DNA from: Ziziphus jujuba
Taxonomy: Eukaryota; Streptophyta; Magnoliopsida; Rosales; Rhamnaceae
Direction of reading: 5' to 3'
Assembly (NCBI RefSeq): GCF_031755915.1
Contig: NC_083382.1
Location: forward strand, 31,456,501 to 31,520,500
Length of the DNA stretch: 64,000 bases
This document shows positions 37,036-49,405 of the stretch, one piece after another; the first letter of the stretch is position 1, and each line of letters begins with the position of its first letter. The position numbers and the translations under genes were made by a program. The notes below the pieces were generated by a model that was given only the letters and a program-made list of their open reading frames with translations, had not been told where the DNA came from and did not search any database.

Positions 37036-39019
37036 TGAGTGATTCCTCTGCAGAAAAAAAATGAGAGATAAGCAAGAGATTTCATCTCATTGCCATTTCA
37101 GATCAGATCCAACTTCTGTTTCCTTTCACTCCAGATATAAAGCATTAGTATTCTGTGTGGGGAGGTTTTTATATTTAGTCAGCCAAATACCAAACCACGA
37201 ACGCTTAAAAATCTACAAGAGTCCGTCAAGAGCAACAACCTAACTACATTTTGCTTTTTGTCGGTCGATCGAGGTTAGTCGCTTTCCTTTTTCCTTTACT
37301 TCTAGAAGAATCATAATTCAGAGATTCTTGTTTTATTTTGTTTTGGTTCCATTTTCTTTAATACACACATGCATTATATGGTTTTCACTAAGCTTCTGAG
37401 ATACAATGCTATGTTTTTGTAATTTTACAAAATTTTACAAACTCATTTTAGCTCTTATCAAACAAACAGGCACTGAATGGAAAATTGCTTGCTTTTGATC
37501 CATCTCATGCATTTAATTATATACAGCTATATTTCCACCTTTTCGTAGTGCGTGTAAGCCTACAGCTATTTGAGGGTTTTCTTGATGTAGAGGATGAACT
37601 TGATATCCACATCCTTTGTAACCATAGAGACTCGAAAATCATCAAAAACTATTTAGACTAATTGAATAATAGACCCCAAGTTGCCTTTCTTAGCACAGAA
37701 ATAGATGGCCATGTTATCCTTTTTTCTTTTCTTTTAAGCCATTTTTTGGAAATTAAACTGCTAGAGATGACAAGGATTAATTCAACCTGTAGAGTCATAG
37801 TCAAAGTAGCAATTGGTATTTGAAATATTTAATGCTATATTCAAGTTTTAGACAGAGATTATTGCTACCATTACGTTTTATTCTAGTTTACTACTGTCTC
37901 CGAATACTCTTCGTGGGCCATGTGGTTGGGCTAGTGTTGACCTCATTGCCCATGTGAAGCAGTATTTTATAATTTTCACTTGGTCATTATAAAAACTAAA
38001 TATATATATATATATATATTTTTTTTTTTTCTTTTTTCTTTTCTGGACGATAAATAAGGCCTAGAAGTTTTTAGAAGCTGATAAAACCAAATTGCTAGCA
38101 AGCACAAGGTCATATAGGGTGAACAAGTTTATAAATAGGGTGTGTTATTCTTCAGTCTGTTTATCTGACTCATGAGTTTTGATTTTGACAGTGTACTGAA
38201 AAATAATTCATGCCCCCTTTCGACAGTTAGGAAATTGATAGGATCGTAACCTTTTCTTTTGTCAAGCTTTTAGGGTATCCCTTTGAAGTACATTTCGGTC
38301 TCCACAAAAATTTCAAGTTTCTTACTTGTCTTTTGGGAGAGAAAGAAAATGCTCCTTTCTTTTGTATTGTTATGCCTGGTTGTATCATATACGATAAGCA
38401 AAACCATAACCCCGACCATAGAATTATTGACCAAAAAACCATTCTTTTATCTTTGTGATGTTCCACATGTATCCGCATGAATCATACCCAGCTCCTTAAT
38501 TTTTTATTTTTATTTTTAAATATATATGTCTGTTTTAAAAAAGAAACAACTTAAAACACCTTACTTGGAAACGTCAGGCAAAAGGAAAGAAAACCATGAG
38601 GTATCTAGTATTGTACTGTTTGATTTACGAGAAAATAAACCTAATATTAAATTCAGAAATATTAAAAGTATACATTATTAAGATATTAAATTTGCATTAA
38701 AATTTATGAAAGGAATGTCCTTTTTTTTTCACCCACTCCAAACACAGCCTAAGTATAATCTATACATTAGTTCAGAACCAATGATAGATACATTATTTCA
38801 ATAGTTAAAACTCATATTAGTTTATTTAAGAAAATAGATATTAATTTGCAGATACATTAAGTAGTTGAACTAAACTACTGGTTTCATACATTTATATTTC
38901 ACTTTCATACACTGTTGTTAAGGATAAGTTCAAGTCTTTTTATAGGATAAGAAATGAAAAGATTAATGTCAGAGAGGCAGTTTGGCAACGAAAATGGCTA
39001 TAAAAAAAATAAAAAGACC

Positions 39020-39061
<42 letters not shown>

Positions 39062-40294
39062 TTGTGAAGTATATAGGTGCCTAAGAAAAAAAATTTCCCA
39101 TAAAAAGCCCAACTTATTCTTTGACAATTCATTGCTGAAACATGAAGAATAGGAGGCTCTGTCCAAAGGACAGTACAGGAATTGTTGCAAAGCTGAATCA
39201 GGAATCTGAGTCATAAAACATGCACTAAGAATTTTATTGACAAAAATGCTTTGAAGGAAATGTTTTCATCGACTTAGCCTCTGCTTTCTGTGTCTAGTCC
39301 AACTCATATTCTATTTTCAATCACCACTTTTTGATATTGATGGAAAACTACTCTCCAACCTCTGTCAACTTAATTTTTCTCATCAAAATCTTAAACAGGA
39401 TACCATTTTACTGCTAATCCGTCCTTTTTTCACCCACTCTTATGCACTAGATATCAGTTTGAATATTTGCATCATATATCTTTGAAATTTGTGTAGTAAA
39501 TAAATTAATTGCCCAATTGGCATCTAGAATATTATATGATTTGCATTGGAAAAGGCTCAACATATATATGTTTTATCTGAAATATATACATTTTTAAGAC
39601 AATATTGTGTCAACTTTTGGATTCCATAAGGTATTATTTACCCCTAATTGAAAATATAATATATTATATATAAATATATACTAGATTAGGAAAGAATCTT
39701 TATTTATATTTGATCAAAGTAAAAAGGAAAAAAAAAAGGATTGGCCATGTTCGACAAAAACTATCAATCCGTTTAGGTGTTTTTAATAGCGAACCAAAAA
39801 AAAAAAAAAATTGTTTTTCAACAAAAAGCATTTTCTATAATAAAATAATAAATTCCAGAACAGTTAAAAAATTTCTTTCCCAAGCGCTATAATGCAAGTT
39901 GGAGTACACACTCAACGGGTCAATGGTCAACAATTGTACAGCCGTATATCCCACCACTTTCTGAGGCGCGTGACTGTGGCTCTACTTCTTTGAAATAATT
40001 ACACGAACCTTTTATGTGCTTTTGGAATTAGGAGGAATGAAAAAAATGCATGAAAATAAATCTTCCATTTCCACTACGTATAATTTATAAGCCATCTTGA
40101 AAGGTGATTCATATAGATTTTACAGTCCGAAGCCAAAAGCCGAAACGCAGACAAACGCAGAGAGAGAGTGCTAAATAGATAAGCGAGAGAGAGAGAGTGA
40201 GAGTGAGAGTGATGAGAATTTTTTGGTGGTGAAGTTATTTTTATCATATTATTTTGCAGGGGTCGTCTTAAAACTCTTGGGGTAAGCAAATCAA

Positions 40295-40882
40295 ATGGAG
40301 GATAACACACCTCGAATTTCACGTACAAATGTTGGGACCCACGTGAGCTCACGGGGCGGACCCAAAAAGAAAAGCCGGTACACCGTTGATGATATTGATG
40401 GCGGAGATCGGATCGAGTGCTCTGGCAGGTATTGTCGATCATGCACCGCAGCTTTGATAGCCGATTGCGTTGCTCTTTGTTGCTGTCCCTGCGCCGTGGT
40501 CAACTTTCTTGCTCTTGCTTTTGTCAAAGTCCCATGGATGGTTGGAAGGAGGTGTTTGGGAATAGGGAAAAAGAAGAAGCAGAAGAAGCTGGAAATGCAG
40601 AGAAAATGCAAGAGATGTACTGGAGGTGGAGGAGGAGGTGATAGTGTTGTGGAGAGGAATGGAAATAATGTGAGGAAAGGGAGGGCAAATGAGGGCATGA
40701 ATATAATGTCAGAAATTTCATCATCTGATGAATTGGACTTGGACTTGGACTTGGGGGAAAATGAGAACATAGACTGTGTCAGTGCAAGGTTTGAAGCAGA
40801 GAAAGTTTGGTTGGAGTTGTATCAGGTTGGTCATTTGGGTTTTGGGAGGGTTTCCTTTACTGGGTACTCAACCTCTGGGTAA
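40295..40882 (+). CDS. Conserved plant Cys-rich membrane-like protein of unknown function, 195 aa
   Basis: An intact single-exon frame. I recognise the pattern of a small conserved plant family but not a function. Residues 1-40 are basic and polar. Residues 41-85 are Cys-rich and hydrophobic, with CSGRYCRSC, then ADCVALCCCPCAVV and FLALAFVKVPW, suggesting one membrane segment or a lipid-modified cysteine cluster. A Lys-rich stretch (91-99), a Gly run, an acidic DELDLDLDL patch and a conserved C-terminal block FEAEKVWLELYQVGHLGFG (167-185) follow. A TTTTGCAG acceptor-like site ends at 40259, 36 nt before the ATG, so the leader may be spliced. The antisense frame over it is a shadow. Some relatives are annotated as pollen-preferential (recall, unverified). 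Confidence 0.8.
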   Translation: MEDNTPRISRTNVGTHVSSRGGPKKKSRYTVDDIDGGDRIECSGRYCRSCTAALIADCVALCCCPCAVVNFLALAFVKVPWMVGRRCLGIGKKKKQKKLEMQRKCKRCTGGGGGGDSVVERNGNNVRKGRANEGMNIMSEISSSDELDLDLDLGENENIDCVSARFEAEKVWLELYQVGHLGFGRVSFTGYSTSG

Positions 40883-42370
40883 GGGCAATTAGGGGAACCA
40901 AATAATTAATGTAAAACATAGTTTATAGTAGGTTTTTCCATCTTATAATTATTAAGTTTCTTTCTTCTTCTTTCTTCTTCTTTTTTTTTCTTTTTTTCTT
41001 TTAACCCCCTTTTGACTTGGAGACAAGAATCAATTACCCAAAATTAGACTTCGCGTTTTCACTGATCATGGATCGTTGGTAAAGGTGTGATTATTATATC
41101 ATGACTCTCTGTTATTCTGCAGAATAGGGTGGGCTTCATCATTCACCATAACCCAAATTTCTTTTTTTATTTTATTCTTTTTTTTCTTTGTTTATTGTAA
41201 ATAAACCCCAATTTTTCTTTATTTAATTTATTTTTATTTTTTATTTTTTTTGCTTAAACTTTATTTATTCTTTATACATATAGAAGCCAGCCCCCGCAGT
41301 ATGGGATTATCGTGCATCTATTTAAATTAAATCTCCCCAACCAAAAGGATAAGTGAGAGGAAAAATAAAAAGATGGTCAATTCTTTAATTGAATGTATAG
41401 CAACCAAGGCAGGAGGAGGACCTAAGCAGCAATAAATCAAATGAGCTTTAAATCCGATTTTTTTTTCTTTTTATTTATTATTTTAACTTTTTTCCTCGAA
41501 TTTCTCCTATTTATAGTGATTTATTTATACCGGTATATCACATATTTTCTAAAATTGCCTGGTTTGGCATCCAGAGAAGCAATAAATTGACACCCATATT
41601 AGTATCTGCCATGGTAAGAGCCAAAGAGGCAGCGTGGACAATAATATTTGGGAAACTTTTCTGGTACCAATTAATTTTCTGTGTTTTGTTTGGATAGGAG
41701 GAAAATTTACAAAAAACCACCATTATATGTCTTTAAAAGATTTGTCGCAGCTGGATAGAGCTTTAATTATGAAGTACATCTTTTAATTTTTGTTTCTTAT
41801 AAATAATTTCTTCTATTTATTAAAATCAATAACAATAGATTCAGTGAAAAAAGAAAAATCAACAACAATAATTCTGAGGTCACAGTCTGTGTTCCTCTTT
41901 TGGTCTGAATTATATTGGGCTCAGTTAGACCTGGTCCAAATAATTGTCCAATTCCATAAAAAATAATAACCTAATCTTAGCCCAAAAATTCAAAAAAACT
42001 AAAAATTAAAAAAAAAAAAAGTTAAAGTGTAGATAATTTGACATACAATACGCAAATTGTTATGGGTAATTTGGTATTTTGAGTTGGACAAAAAGGACAC
42101 CGCGGCCCGCCATTTTTAAGGCGAAAGATGACACGTCCTTCAATATGGCTTGGGTGTGCCAGCAATTAAAAGGCGCACGTTAGAGTTGTTTGAGAGGTCA
42201 TCTATATCGTACGCTGAGGTGCTCCATTCGCCTACCGTGAGCACTAAGCAGAAGGCTTCTGTCCTTTGGTAAAATTGGAAGCCAGCGAGTTCATACATCA
42301 GAGCCTCGAGAGAGTTCGAAGAGAGAAACAGAAAGACTCGGTGAGTGAGTTAGTGAGTGAGTGCGTGAAG
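40883..42370. other. Spacer between the Cys-rich gene and the USP gene
   Basis: Very T-rich and A-rich DNA, with poly-pyrimidine tracts near 40960-41000 and 41160-41250. The last 150-200 bases are more GC-rich and are probably the USP promoter and leader. No gene is visible. Confidence 0.5.
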
Positions 42371-45128
42371 ATGGAGGGCGAGCCAACTCGGATAATGCTG
42401 GGAGTCAACGAGTCGACGATCAAGGGTTATCCGCACGCTTCGATAAGCAGCAGAGGAGCTTTCGAGTGGACGCTCGAGAAGATCGTTCGCTCCAATACCT
42501 CTGGCTTTAAGCTCCTTTTCCTTCATGTCCAAGTCCCTGACGAAGACGGTTCTCTCTCTTTCTTCTTTCTTCTTTGATGGTTTCGCTTATTCTCTGTTTG
42601 TTTCCCGAGAAAACGAAGGAAAGGGATAAATAAAATAAAGAAGTGTGGCAAACGTTACCTATAAGTCAAATTAACTTTGAAATAGGGTTAGAAATGGTAG
42701 ATTACGTGAAATTTGTAATTGCATTTTTCATTGAAGTAAGTGGAAGCCAAAAAGAGGATGTTAGTTCTTATGTAATAGAGGTGTACGGATTGAGTGAATC
42801 TATCACGAGAGATAAATACTTCTTTACTATATGACGTAATTAATTGAATAATGTAAATGGAATTTTGATAGGATAATATAGTTAATATCATCTTATATGG
42901 TCACAGAGATTAATTGATCATTTGAATATCGTGCACCACTAATCAGTGGACAGAACGGTGGTTTTTGACTATTGGTGTTAGTATGAAGCTTTTTGGTAAT
43001 CTTAATTTGGTTATCTTGGAAATCAGCTATGTAGATATTCAGGCTATCCTAATACCATAAAATTGATCTGAAAGTGACTGATTTAACGAAAGCTGCTTGA
43101 TGTTATACGTGATGCAAGTCTGGGCCGTTTATCATTCCAATTTTAATATGGTTCAAGTGTTTGCTTAGGAGGAATGTGCTCTCCAGTATTATATCTAAAG
43201 CTGATCAGTCTTTCTAATGTTAAAAATTAAATAGTAACATTTTTTTCTGATTGTATTTGATAGAGGCGTCTGTTCCTAGTAATTAGTGCCTTCGTATTTT
43301 GAAGGAGAGAAGGATTTCATTACGCTATTTTGTCCATATTCTTGAAGCAATTCAGTTAGATCGAGAGGAAGGGTTTATTGACTTTAATTTCATTATTCTA
43401 TCTGTTTACCTTTTCTATTACTTTTTTATTGTCTTTTGTATACATAACTTAACATGCCTGCTTGTCAATGGTTGCTGGTTTCGGTCTTAGAGCAAGATAC
43501 AAAGGAGATATCAAGGTCTTGTGCTGAAAGTTTTAGCAATGGAGTAAAATGTAGAATAAGAAATAAGTTTGTATTTCAGAAGTTGAAATCTTGAAGATGG
43601 CTTTTATAACGACAGAAGGACGGAAAGTTGTCTCATGTAGTTGGAGTGATGCTTTTGTTGTGTGAATGAGCATATCCCATTTATATATCACTTATGACTT
43701 GTGAAGATTGATGTAAACGACTTTTCAGATGGCTAGGACAAGTGGGATAGAGGTGGTAAAAGGGCATGATTATGAAGCAGCAGTACATATCATTGATGTT
43801 TTTCTCTTTATATAGTTTGTGAGTTTGAGCTGTTCCAATATGTAATTAATTCATGTGTAAGTTCCCTGTCATGCCTTTTACAAAGGTGTTCTATCCAAAT
43901 TTGTCCCATATGTTAGGCTAACATTTGTCCTAAAGTTACATCGTTTATTAGATGAATGGTAAGCCACATCAATTGGCTCACTTGATGCTTTAATGCTACA
44001 AACTTTTCTGTGAAGGTCCTGTAGCAGTAAGCATCTGCTCTCATTATCTGCTCTAACCAAAGAATGATGTCAATTGTTTCTTTAGTTGTTTTGGGTGCAC
44101 GATATTAAGGATGATGTCAATGATCTGACATATAATGCAGTAGTATCTGTTTGGAGTTTTATAGATGTTGTATTTGGTATACCTGGTAAAAGGTATCTTT
44201 TAGCTTGTTCTTGAAGGCAGTTCAAGCCTTGTTATGGTTTACCCGTTTTCCGTTGCTTCTTCCTGTACATGTGTTTTAACCACATCTAATAAGACAACAA
44301 CAAAAATAACTTATGGTTTCTTGCAACCTGTGTCTTCTGTAGGTTTTGATGATATGGATAGTATCTATGCATCACCTGAAGATTTTAAAAGCATAAAGCA
44401 TAGAGACAGGGCAAGAGGACTTCATCTGCTGGAGTATTTTGTCAATCGATGTCATGAAATTGGGGTACTGATATTTTGTGCTCTCTTGCTGTATTTTGTG
44501 TGCATTTACACATAGAGTATGTGTGCACAAGTTCTAGTATATTTGTAGTTTCAGGGGTATTTTATAAAATTGCAATTTTCTATCTGATACACTGTTGTTT
44601 TCAGTTTACTAATTCTTTTGTTGGTACACTTGAAGATCTCTTGTGAAGCATGGATCAAAAGAGGTGATCCCAAGGAAGTGATCTGTCATGAAGTGAAAAA
44701 TAAACAGCCAGATCTTCTGGTTGTAGGCAGCCGGGGCCTTGGTCCATTCCAGAGGTATACTCCCAGCTATGTCTTCCTGGGCATACCTGATTAAGCAATG
44801 ATTCTAATTCATTTATTGCAAATATACTGTTTTTACACTTGGAAAAAGTACAGCAGTTTTATTCTATCTTTCCAAGATTACCATAAAACTAGTATCCATA
44901 TTTACAAATTGTTCGTGAGCTCATTCATCATTGCCCAGAAGAGCAATTTTTGTTTTATATGGAAGATTCTAAACGATATTTCTTGAACGAGGGAATTCAT
45001 CTTTGTTTATATTTTGTAGGGTCTTTGTTGGAACTGTGAGTGAGTTTTGTACTAAGCACGCTGAGTGCCCTGTCATCGCAATCAAGCGCAATGCTGGTGA
45101 AACTCCTCAGGATCCAGTCGATGACTGA
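42371..45128 (+). CDS. Universal stress protein (UspA-like, At3g01520 type), 4 exons, 175 aa
   Basis: Exons: 42371-42548, 44343-44464, 44636-44754, 45020-45128; 528 nt, all GT-AG and in frame. The first intron is long (1.8 kb). The Rossmann-like UspA fold has a nucleotide-binding signature G-x2-G-x9-G-T at GSRG (131-134) and GT (144-145). The protein closely resembles Arabidopsis At3g01520, also 175 residues, whose crystal structure contains bound AMP (recall). Shared blocks include FEWTLEKIVRSNTS, YASPEDFK, HLLEYFVNRCHEIG and AECPVIAIKRNA. The likely role is a cytosolic ATP/AMP-binding stress protein; no client is known from context. The start at 42371 matches the family N-terminus MxxEPTxxM. 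An in-frame upstream ATG at 42266 would add 35 residues that do not fit the family. Confidence 0.93.
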
Positions 45129-46249
45129 CTGTGCTTCCCTTTGAATGTGCTCCTGTTATTTGTTTTTCCATTATGTTACGTATGAAACCGGATGGCAGTA
45201 TCTATGTTAAGATTCATCTTGAACTATTTGATCGGTTTCTCACATGTAAACTACCATTGTGTATAATTAGAAATGAGATACGGATTAATGGTGGAACATG
45301 GCTGTCCATTCCTTCTTGAGCCTGCTTCTCAAATGCTTGGTCTGTTTTCGAGAATGAAAGGTCATGTTATGTTTGTGAAAGGAACGTAATAGGTAAAAGA
45401 AACGTAATATGTTTTGGAGATGCTAACTTTTGAGGTCAATTCTGCCAATTAACCAATTGATGTGTTAATGCTTCCATTGTTTTATAGAAGAGGATGTGAA
45501 TTATCAGGATTTTGTTGTTTCCAAAAGAAATGGTGACTATGGTTCTATTAACAAAATATTGAAGCACAATACTCTTTCCTGAGCCAAATTGCTCTCGTGC
45601 TTGGAAGTTGCAACCATGGCGGTTCAATAAAATGAATAGCAAATAGGGTGTCAGTGAACTCTGTTTATCACCGTATTAACGTTATGGCGATATATGGGAA
45701 AGGTTGGACCAAAAAGATTAGCATAATCAGCTGCTAGCTGCACCATCCGTCCAAGGCTACCAACTGAGGCGCGATTGGGCAGCTAACTTAGTCAACCGGC
45801 ATGTCTGACAAAGCACCCAAGCTTTTCGAGTAACATATTGTGCACTATAAGTAGATCGTATTAATATTTAAATAGTCCAGAATGACTGTGACAAAAAGAG
45901 TTTCAAACTGGATCAGATCCAAAAAACATTATATCTGCATTTCCTGAAACAAAACTCCATTATAGCGTGTAGGAGAGGGAGAGAGAGAGGTTTATCAAAT
46001 TCGATCTCTATATTTTAATAAACTCAACCACCTGGTTACGTACATTAGACTAAAATAGGACATCCATCTGTGTCAAGTAAATTCCTAACGCAGATTTAAG
46101 TACATCATCCATAAGCATCTCAAAAGAAGGTAATAAATTACAAAGTATTTCTCTCCTAAAGCTACACATCGGTTTCACTGGCTGCATAAACTAAATGGGA
46201 CTGTGTATACAAACTGAAAAAGCTTAGGTTTTCTAGACATTATCCAATC
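45129..46249. other. Convergent spacer between USP and PWWP genes
   Basis: The 3' ends of two converging genes meet here. It should contain both 3' UTRs. A short GA-rich patch lies near 45970-45990. No gene or repeat of note is seen. Confidence 0.5.
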
Positions 46250-49200
46250 TTAAGACGAAGAGGTGACCATTGTGTTTACCTTCTCTAACAGGCCTTTCAT
46301 CTCACCCTCCAATTTGGATTTCATCTTGGGTGATATTTTTTTATCAGAATTTTCCAGCATCGAGGTCATCATCTCAAGTTTCTGCTTTATGAAGTCGAGC
46401 TCTGATGCCTCAACAACAGATGGCTGGGGTGTAGACTTCTTCTTTGGGGTCTTGTCCCTTGGCTTCAGCGGAGGAGACTCTTTTTTGCTGGATATTTCAC
46501 TGAGCTCACGGGTCTTGGATGCACTAGAGAGGTACTGCAGGCGGAAAGTTACGTTGGCAGTGCCAAAGGGGTTTGCATTTTGCGAATGACTGAAGGCTTT
46601 TTCTGCATCAGAGCTGTGTATAAATGACACCCGCGCAAAGAAATTATTGTAGAACATATCTGTTTCTGCTTCATCCAGATCACCATATTTACCATATATT
46701 CTAATGAGATCAGCCTTCGTAGGAAGAGAGGATCCTGGGCCAAATGTCACAAAAAGAACTGCAGGTGAAGCTTCTACATCGGTCTTCTTGTCCTTTGTCT
46801 TTGAGTCTGGTGTTCCACCACCTTGCTTTGGCTTTTTCTTATAGTCTGATGTTCCACCAGCTTGCTTCGGTTTTTGCCTACGTAACTTTGTATCAAGAAT
46901 TTCTGTAGCTACCTTTTGCTCACGTTTATCTGCCTTTTTATCTTCATTCTTTCTTGCTTTCCTACCTGATTTTGCATCAAGAGTTTCAGAAGCTTCCTTC
47001 CGCTCCAGCTTATCTGCCTTCTTCTCTTCTTTGTTTCTTGTTCTCCTCCGCTTAGATTCATTTTCAGGTGATGTCCTTGAAGTCTGGTTTGGGTAATTCC
47101 CAGGCAATTCAGATTCAGAGTCTAAAATCTTTCTCCTTGCACGAGGTTGACGTTTGTTGTACAGTTTGTAGTTGGAACCATTGCGATAGATTGAGTTTCT
47201 GAATATGGATATAAAGTCCACAACCACCTCGAAAGATTTCTTTCCCCTTCGATTTGAAAGATTAACAGCCACAGACCGGATTTGAGATAGCATTTCATTA
47301 GCTGCCACATTCACTTTTGTTGGATCCACAATCTCCTTTTGATCATCTGTTATTGTCTTAGGACTAGACCCATGAGATGTCTCTTCTTCATCAAAACTAG
47401 GTAGTTCTATAGAAACAGTCTTCAGATGCTTCTCAGCGCTACAACTCACAATTTGAGGAGACCCGATAAGATTGTCGGCAGCCTTGGTTATCTGTTTCCC
47501 TATCTGAGCTTCATTAGAAACCAGCAAAGATTCTGTCTCGGTTTCTCTTTTCCTTTTCCCACTATTTATATTCGTGAAAGGTGGGGATAGGTACTTGCTT
47601 TTCTTCCTTTCCCTGGAGAGAATGCCCTTCTCAGTTTGTCCTTTGACCTCATTATCATCCCGTTGCAAACTTTGACTCTTCAATTTCCCATTGTTTGAAA
47701 CAGTGCGCTCACCATCATCGTGTTCAGAGCTGACAGCATCATTCTTCCTTCTCCTTGAGATGACGCCCTTTTTAGTTTCTTCCTTGACCACATTGCCAAT
47801 TTTCTTATTAGTCTGAACAGTTTTAGTATCAGCACTAATGGCAGACCCTGAGAACCTGGCCTTCCTTCCTCTCCCAGTTTCAGAAGTCAAATTGCTGTCA
47901 CCCTCGCCATCACTTTCCTCTCTGCCTTTCCTCTTCTTTTTCCCGGAGAATGTTGTCTGTTTCCCTGTGATTGCTTCTCTAGTGATTTCCTTGCTCCTAG
48001 TTTTAGGCTGAGAATCTTTATCTCCTCTAGTAATTTTCTTGTCTTTAGTTTTAGCCTGAGAGTCTTTATCCCTTTCCATAATGTCAGCAATGCTTTTCTG
48101 TTTCCTTCTATGATATATCCTACTTTCCGAAATTGGAGGGGAATGTTGCAACGAACTTTGATTGTTTTGGGCAAGACTAGAACCTATTGGAGAAGAAAGC
48201 CAGTCCTCAAATGGCCCTTGGGTTGGAACTTCTACTGATTTCCAATTGTCTTCTTCAAGGCCAGGAGTTGGCTCGGGTTCATGGTATTGGGGCAACTGAT
48301 ATCCCCCTTTTGATCTATAAAAAGCAGACAACCGACTCTGTATCACCCTCAGCTCAAGCACACTGTTCACATACATAATCTGAGCAGCGCGTTTCAATCC
48401 AGCCAGAAGTTCATCAGGCTCAATCATTAGAGCCGAAAGCTTCCCAATTCCAGCTTCAGGCACAAGAATCCCTTCCTTAACTCCTGAATTCGCCGCAGAT
48501 GGTTGACTAAGACCAATTCGATTCTCCTTGGGCACACATGAACAAGTCATCTTCAACTCCAGAAGTCTACCAATCTCATCGACAGCCTGCTGAACGGCAT
48601 TGAGAAAAGCTTTAGAGCTACTCTGCTTAGACATCTCAACGAAATTCTTTTCGAAAGGCTTTAACTGAGATGGCTGGCACCAAGCGAAAGTTCCATCACC
48701 AAAGTAAGCCACAAGGAGTCTATCCTTTGGTTTAATCTTTGCTGCATAATCTGATGCATAAGACGGATCATAAATCTGCCCAGGCCACCATGGGTGGCTC
48801 TTAACTTTACCCCACACGAAATCACCTACGGTAAACTCATACTCTTCATCATTGGCATCTTCTACTTCTCCATCGTTGTTTTCACTGGTCTCTGCAATAG
48901 GAACCTCAATTGTTCTGAGCTTCCCATATGGTTCTTTTTTCCTATTTTCATTCAAAGAAATCCCATTCCCTTCAAGCCAGATTTTATCACCAATCCCTGG
49001 CTTAGCCCCAAGAACCTCGTCCGAATTTTCAATACTGCGAGTCCGACCACCATGTCTACTACCTCCAAGTCTTCTCGCGCTTAACCTCTTTCTTGGCGGA
49101 GAAGAATCCGGCAAACCACCATCCCCGGAAACTGAAATCTTTGTCTGAAGGACCCGACTACCCCCACCACCACCACCATCATCATCCAAACCTTGTTTTC

Positions 49201-49405
49201 CGTTTACAGATTCCTTGACCCCATTCTCTTGATTGACCCGAACGCGGCCCTCCCCTGTCGACCTTAAACCCATCCGCGATTCCTTCTTACCATCAATAAC
49301 TTCTCTAAGATTTTTCTCACCTGAGACTTGAGGTTTAGCTGGTTCAGTTGGTGGACGTATAGAAGACGAAGCTAAGGATTTGGATCGTGTCTCTACCGTT
49401 CCCAT
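46250..49405 (-). CDS. PWWP domain protein (PDP-type) with C-terminal RRM-like region, 1051 aa
   Basis: A single uninterrupted frame of 1051 residues. The PWWP domain spans about residues 190-255 (FTVGDFVWGKVKSHPWWPGQ at 191-210, then YFGDGTFAWC). PWWP domains bind methylated histone tails and DNA; plant PDP proteins act with MSI4/5 and PRC2 or histone-modifying complexes (known). A long Lys/Arg/Ser-rich disordered middle contains near-repeat units rich in DKDSQ, SRRRK and EKKADK. An RRM-like fold begins near residue 880 (AVLFVTFGPGSSLP) and runs to about 960, and a Lys-rich C-terminal helix follows. The Gly7 tract after residue 75 is simple sequence. A likely leader acceptor TTTTCCAG lies 4 bases before the ATG, so the 5' UTR is probably spliced. 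From memory the Arabidopsis counterpart by position is At3g27860, adjacent to ALA8. Confidence 0.92.
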   Translation of the reverse strand: MGTVETRSKSLASSSIRPPTEPAKPQVSGEKNLREVIDGKKESRMGLRSTGEGRVRVNQENGVKESVNGKQGLDDDGGGGGGSRVLQTKISVSGDGGLPDSSPPRKRLSARRLGGSRHGGRTRSIENSDEVLGAKPGIGDKIWLEGNGISLNENRKKEPYGKLRTIEVPIAETSENNDGEVEDANDEEYEFTVGDFVWGKVKSHPWWPGQIYDPSYASDYAAKIKPKDRLLVAYFGDGTFAWCQPSQLKPFEKNFVEMSKQSSSKAFLNAVQQAVDEIGRLLELKMTCSCVPKENRIGLSQPSAANSGVKEGILVPEAGIGKLSALMIEPDELLAGLKRAAQIMYVNSVLELRVIQSRLSAFYRSKGGYQLPQYHEPEPTPGLEEDNWKSVEVPTQGPFEDWLSSPIGSSLAQNNQSSLQHSPPISESRIYHRRKQKSIADIMERDKDSQAKTKDKKITRGDKDSQPKTRSKEITREAITGKQTTFSGKKKRKGREESDGEGDSNLTSETGRGRKARFSGSAISADTKTVQTNKKIGNVVKEETKKGVISRRRKNDAVSSEHDDGERTVSNNGKLKSQSLQRDDNEVKGQTEKGILSRERKKSKYLSPPFTNINSGKRKRETETESLLVSNEAQIGKQITKAADNLIGSPQIVSCSAEKHLKTVSIELPSFDEEETSHGSSPKTITDDQKEIVDPTKVNVAANEMLSQIRSVAVNLSNRRGKKSFEVVVDFISIFRNSIYRNGSNYKLYNKRQPRARRKILDSESELPGNYPNQTSRTSPENESKRRRTRNKEEKKADKLERKEASETLDAKSGRKARKNEDKKADKREQKVATEILDTKLRRQKPKQAGGTSDYKKKPKQGGGTPDSKTKDKKTDVEASPAVLFVTFGPGSSLPTKADLIRIYGKYGDLDEAETDMFYNNFFARVSFIHSSDAEKAFSHSQNANPFGTANVTFRLQYLSSASKTRELSEISSKKESPPLKPRDKTPKKKSTPQPSVVEASELDFIKQKLEMMTSMLENSDKKISPKMKSKLEGEMKGLLEKVNTMVTSSS

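Larger units (their letters stand above)
34820..40294. other. Spacer with duplications, hairpin, seed-type promoter cluster and microsatellites
   Basis: Left to right: a diverged local duplication (34963-35330), a perfect 12-bp-stem hairpin (35635-35663), two compound C/CT/AT microsatellites (36301-36366, 36457-36515), a cluster of G-box and RY elements (36659-36700), a GA repeat (about 37003-37035), a likely donor site (37274), AT-rich DNA, another GA repeat (39024-39052), then the leader of the 40.3-kb gene. I see no convincing open frame, although part may be the leader intron of the downstream gene. Confidence 0.45.

Noticed and set aside
40291..40770. 159-residue minus-strand open frame
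   Set aside because: It is antisense to the conserved Cys-rich gene, and its composition (Ser, Phe, Pro runs) is that of a shadow frame.
44604..44635. Alternative USP exon-3 acceptor after TTTTCAG
   Set aside because: It would add 32 nt and break the frame. The GAAG acceptor at 44635 keeps the conserved HEIG-ISCEAWIK sequence.
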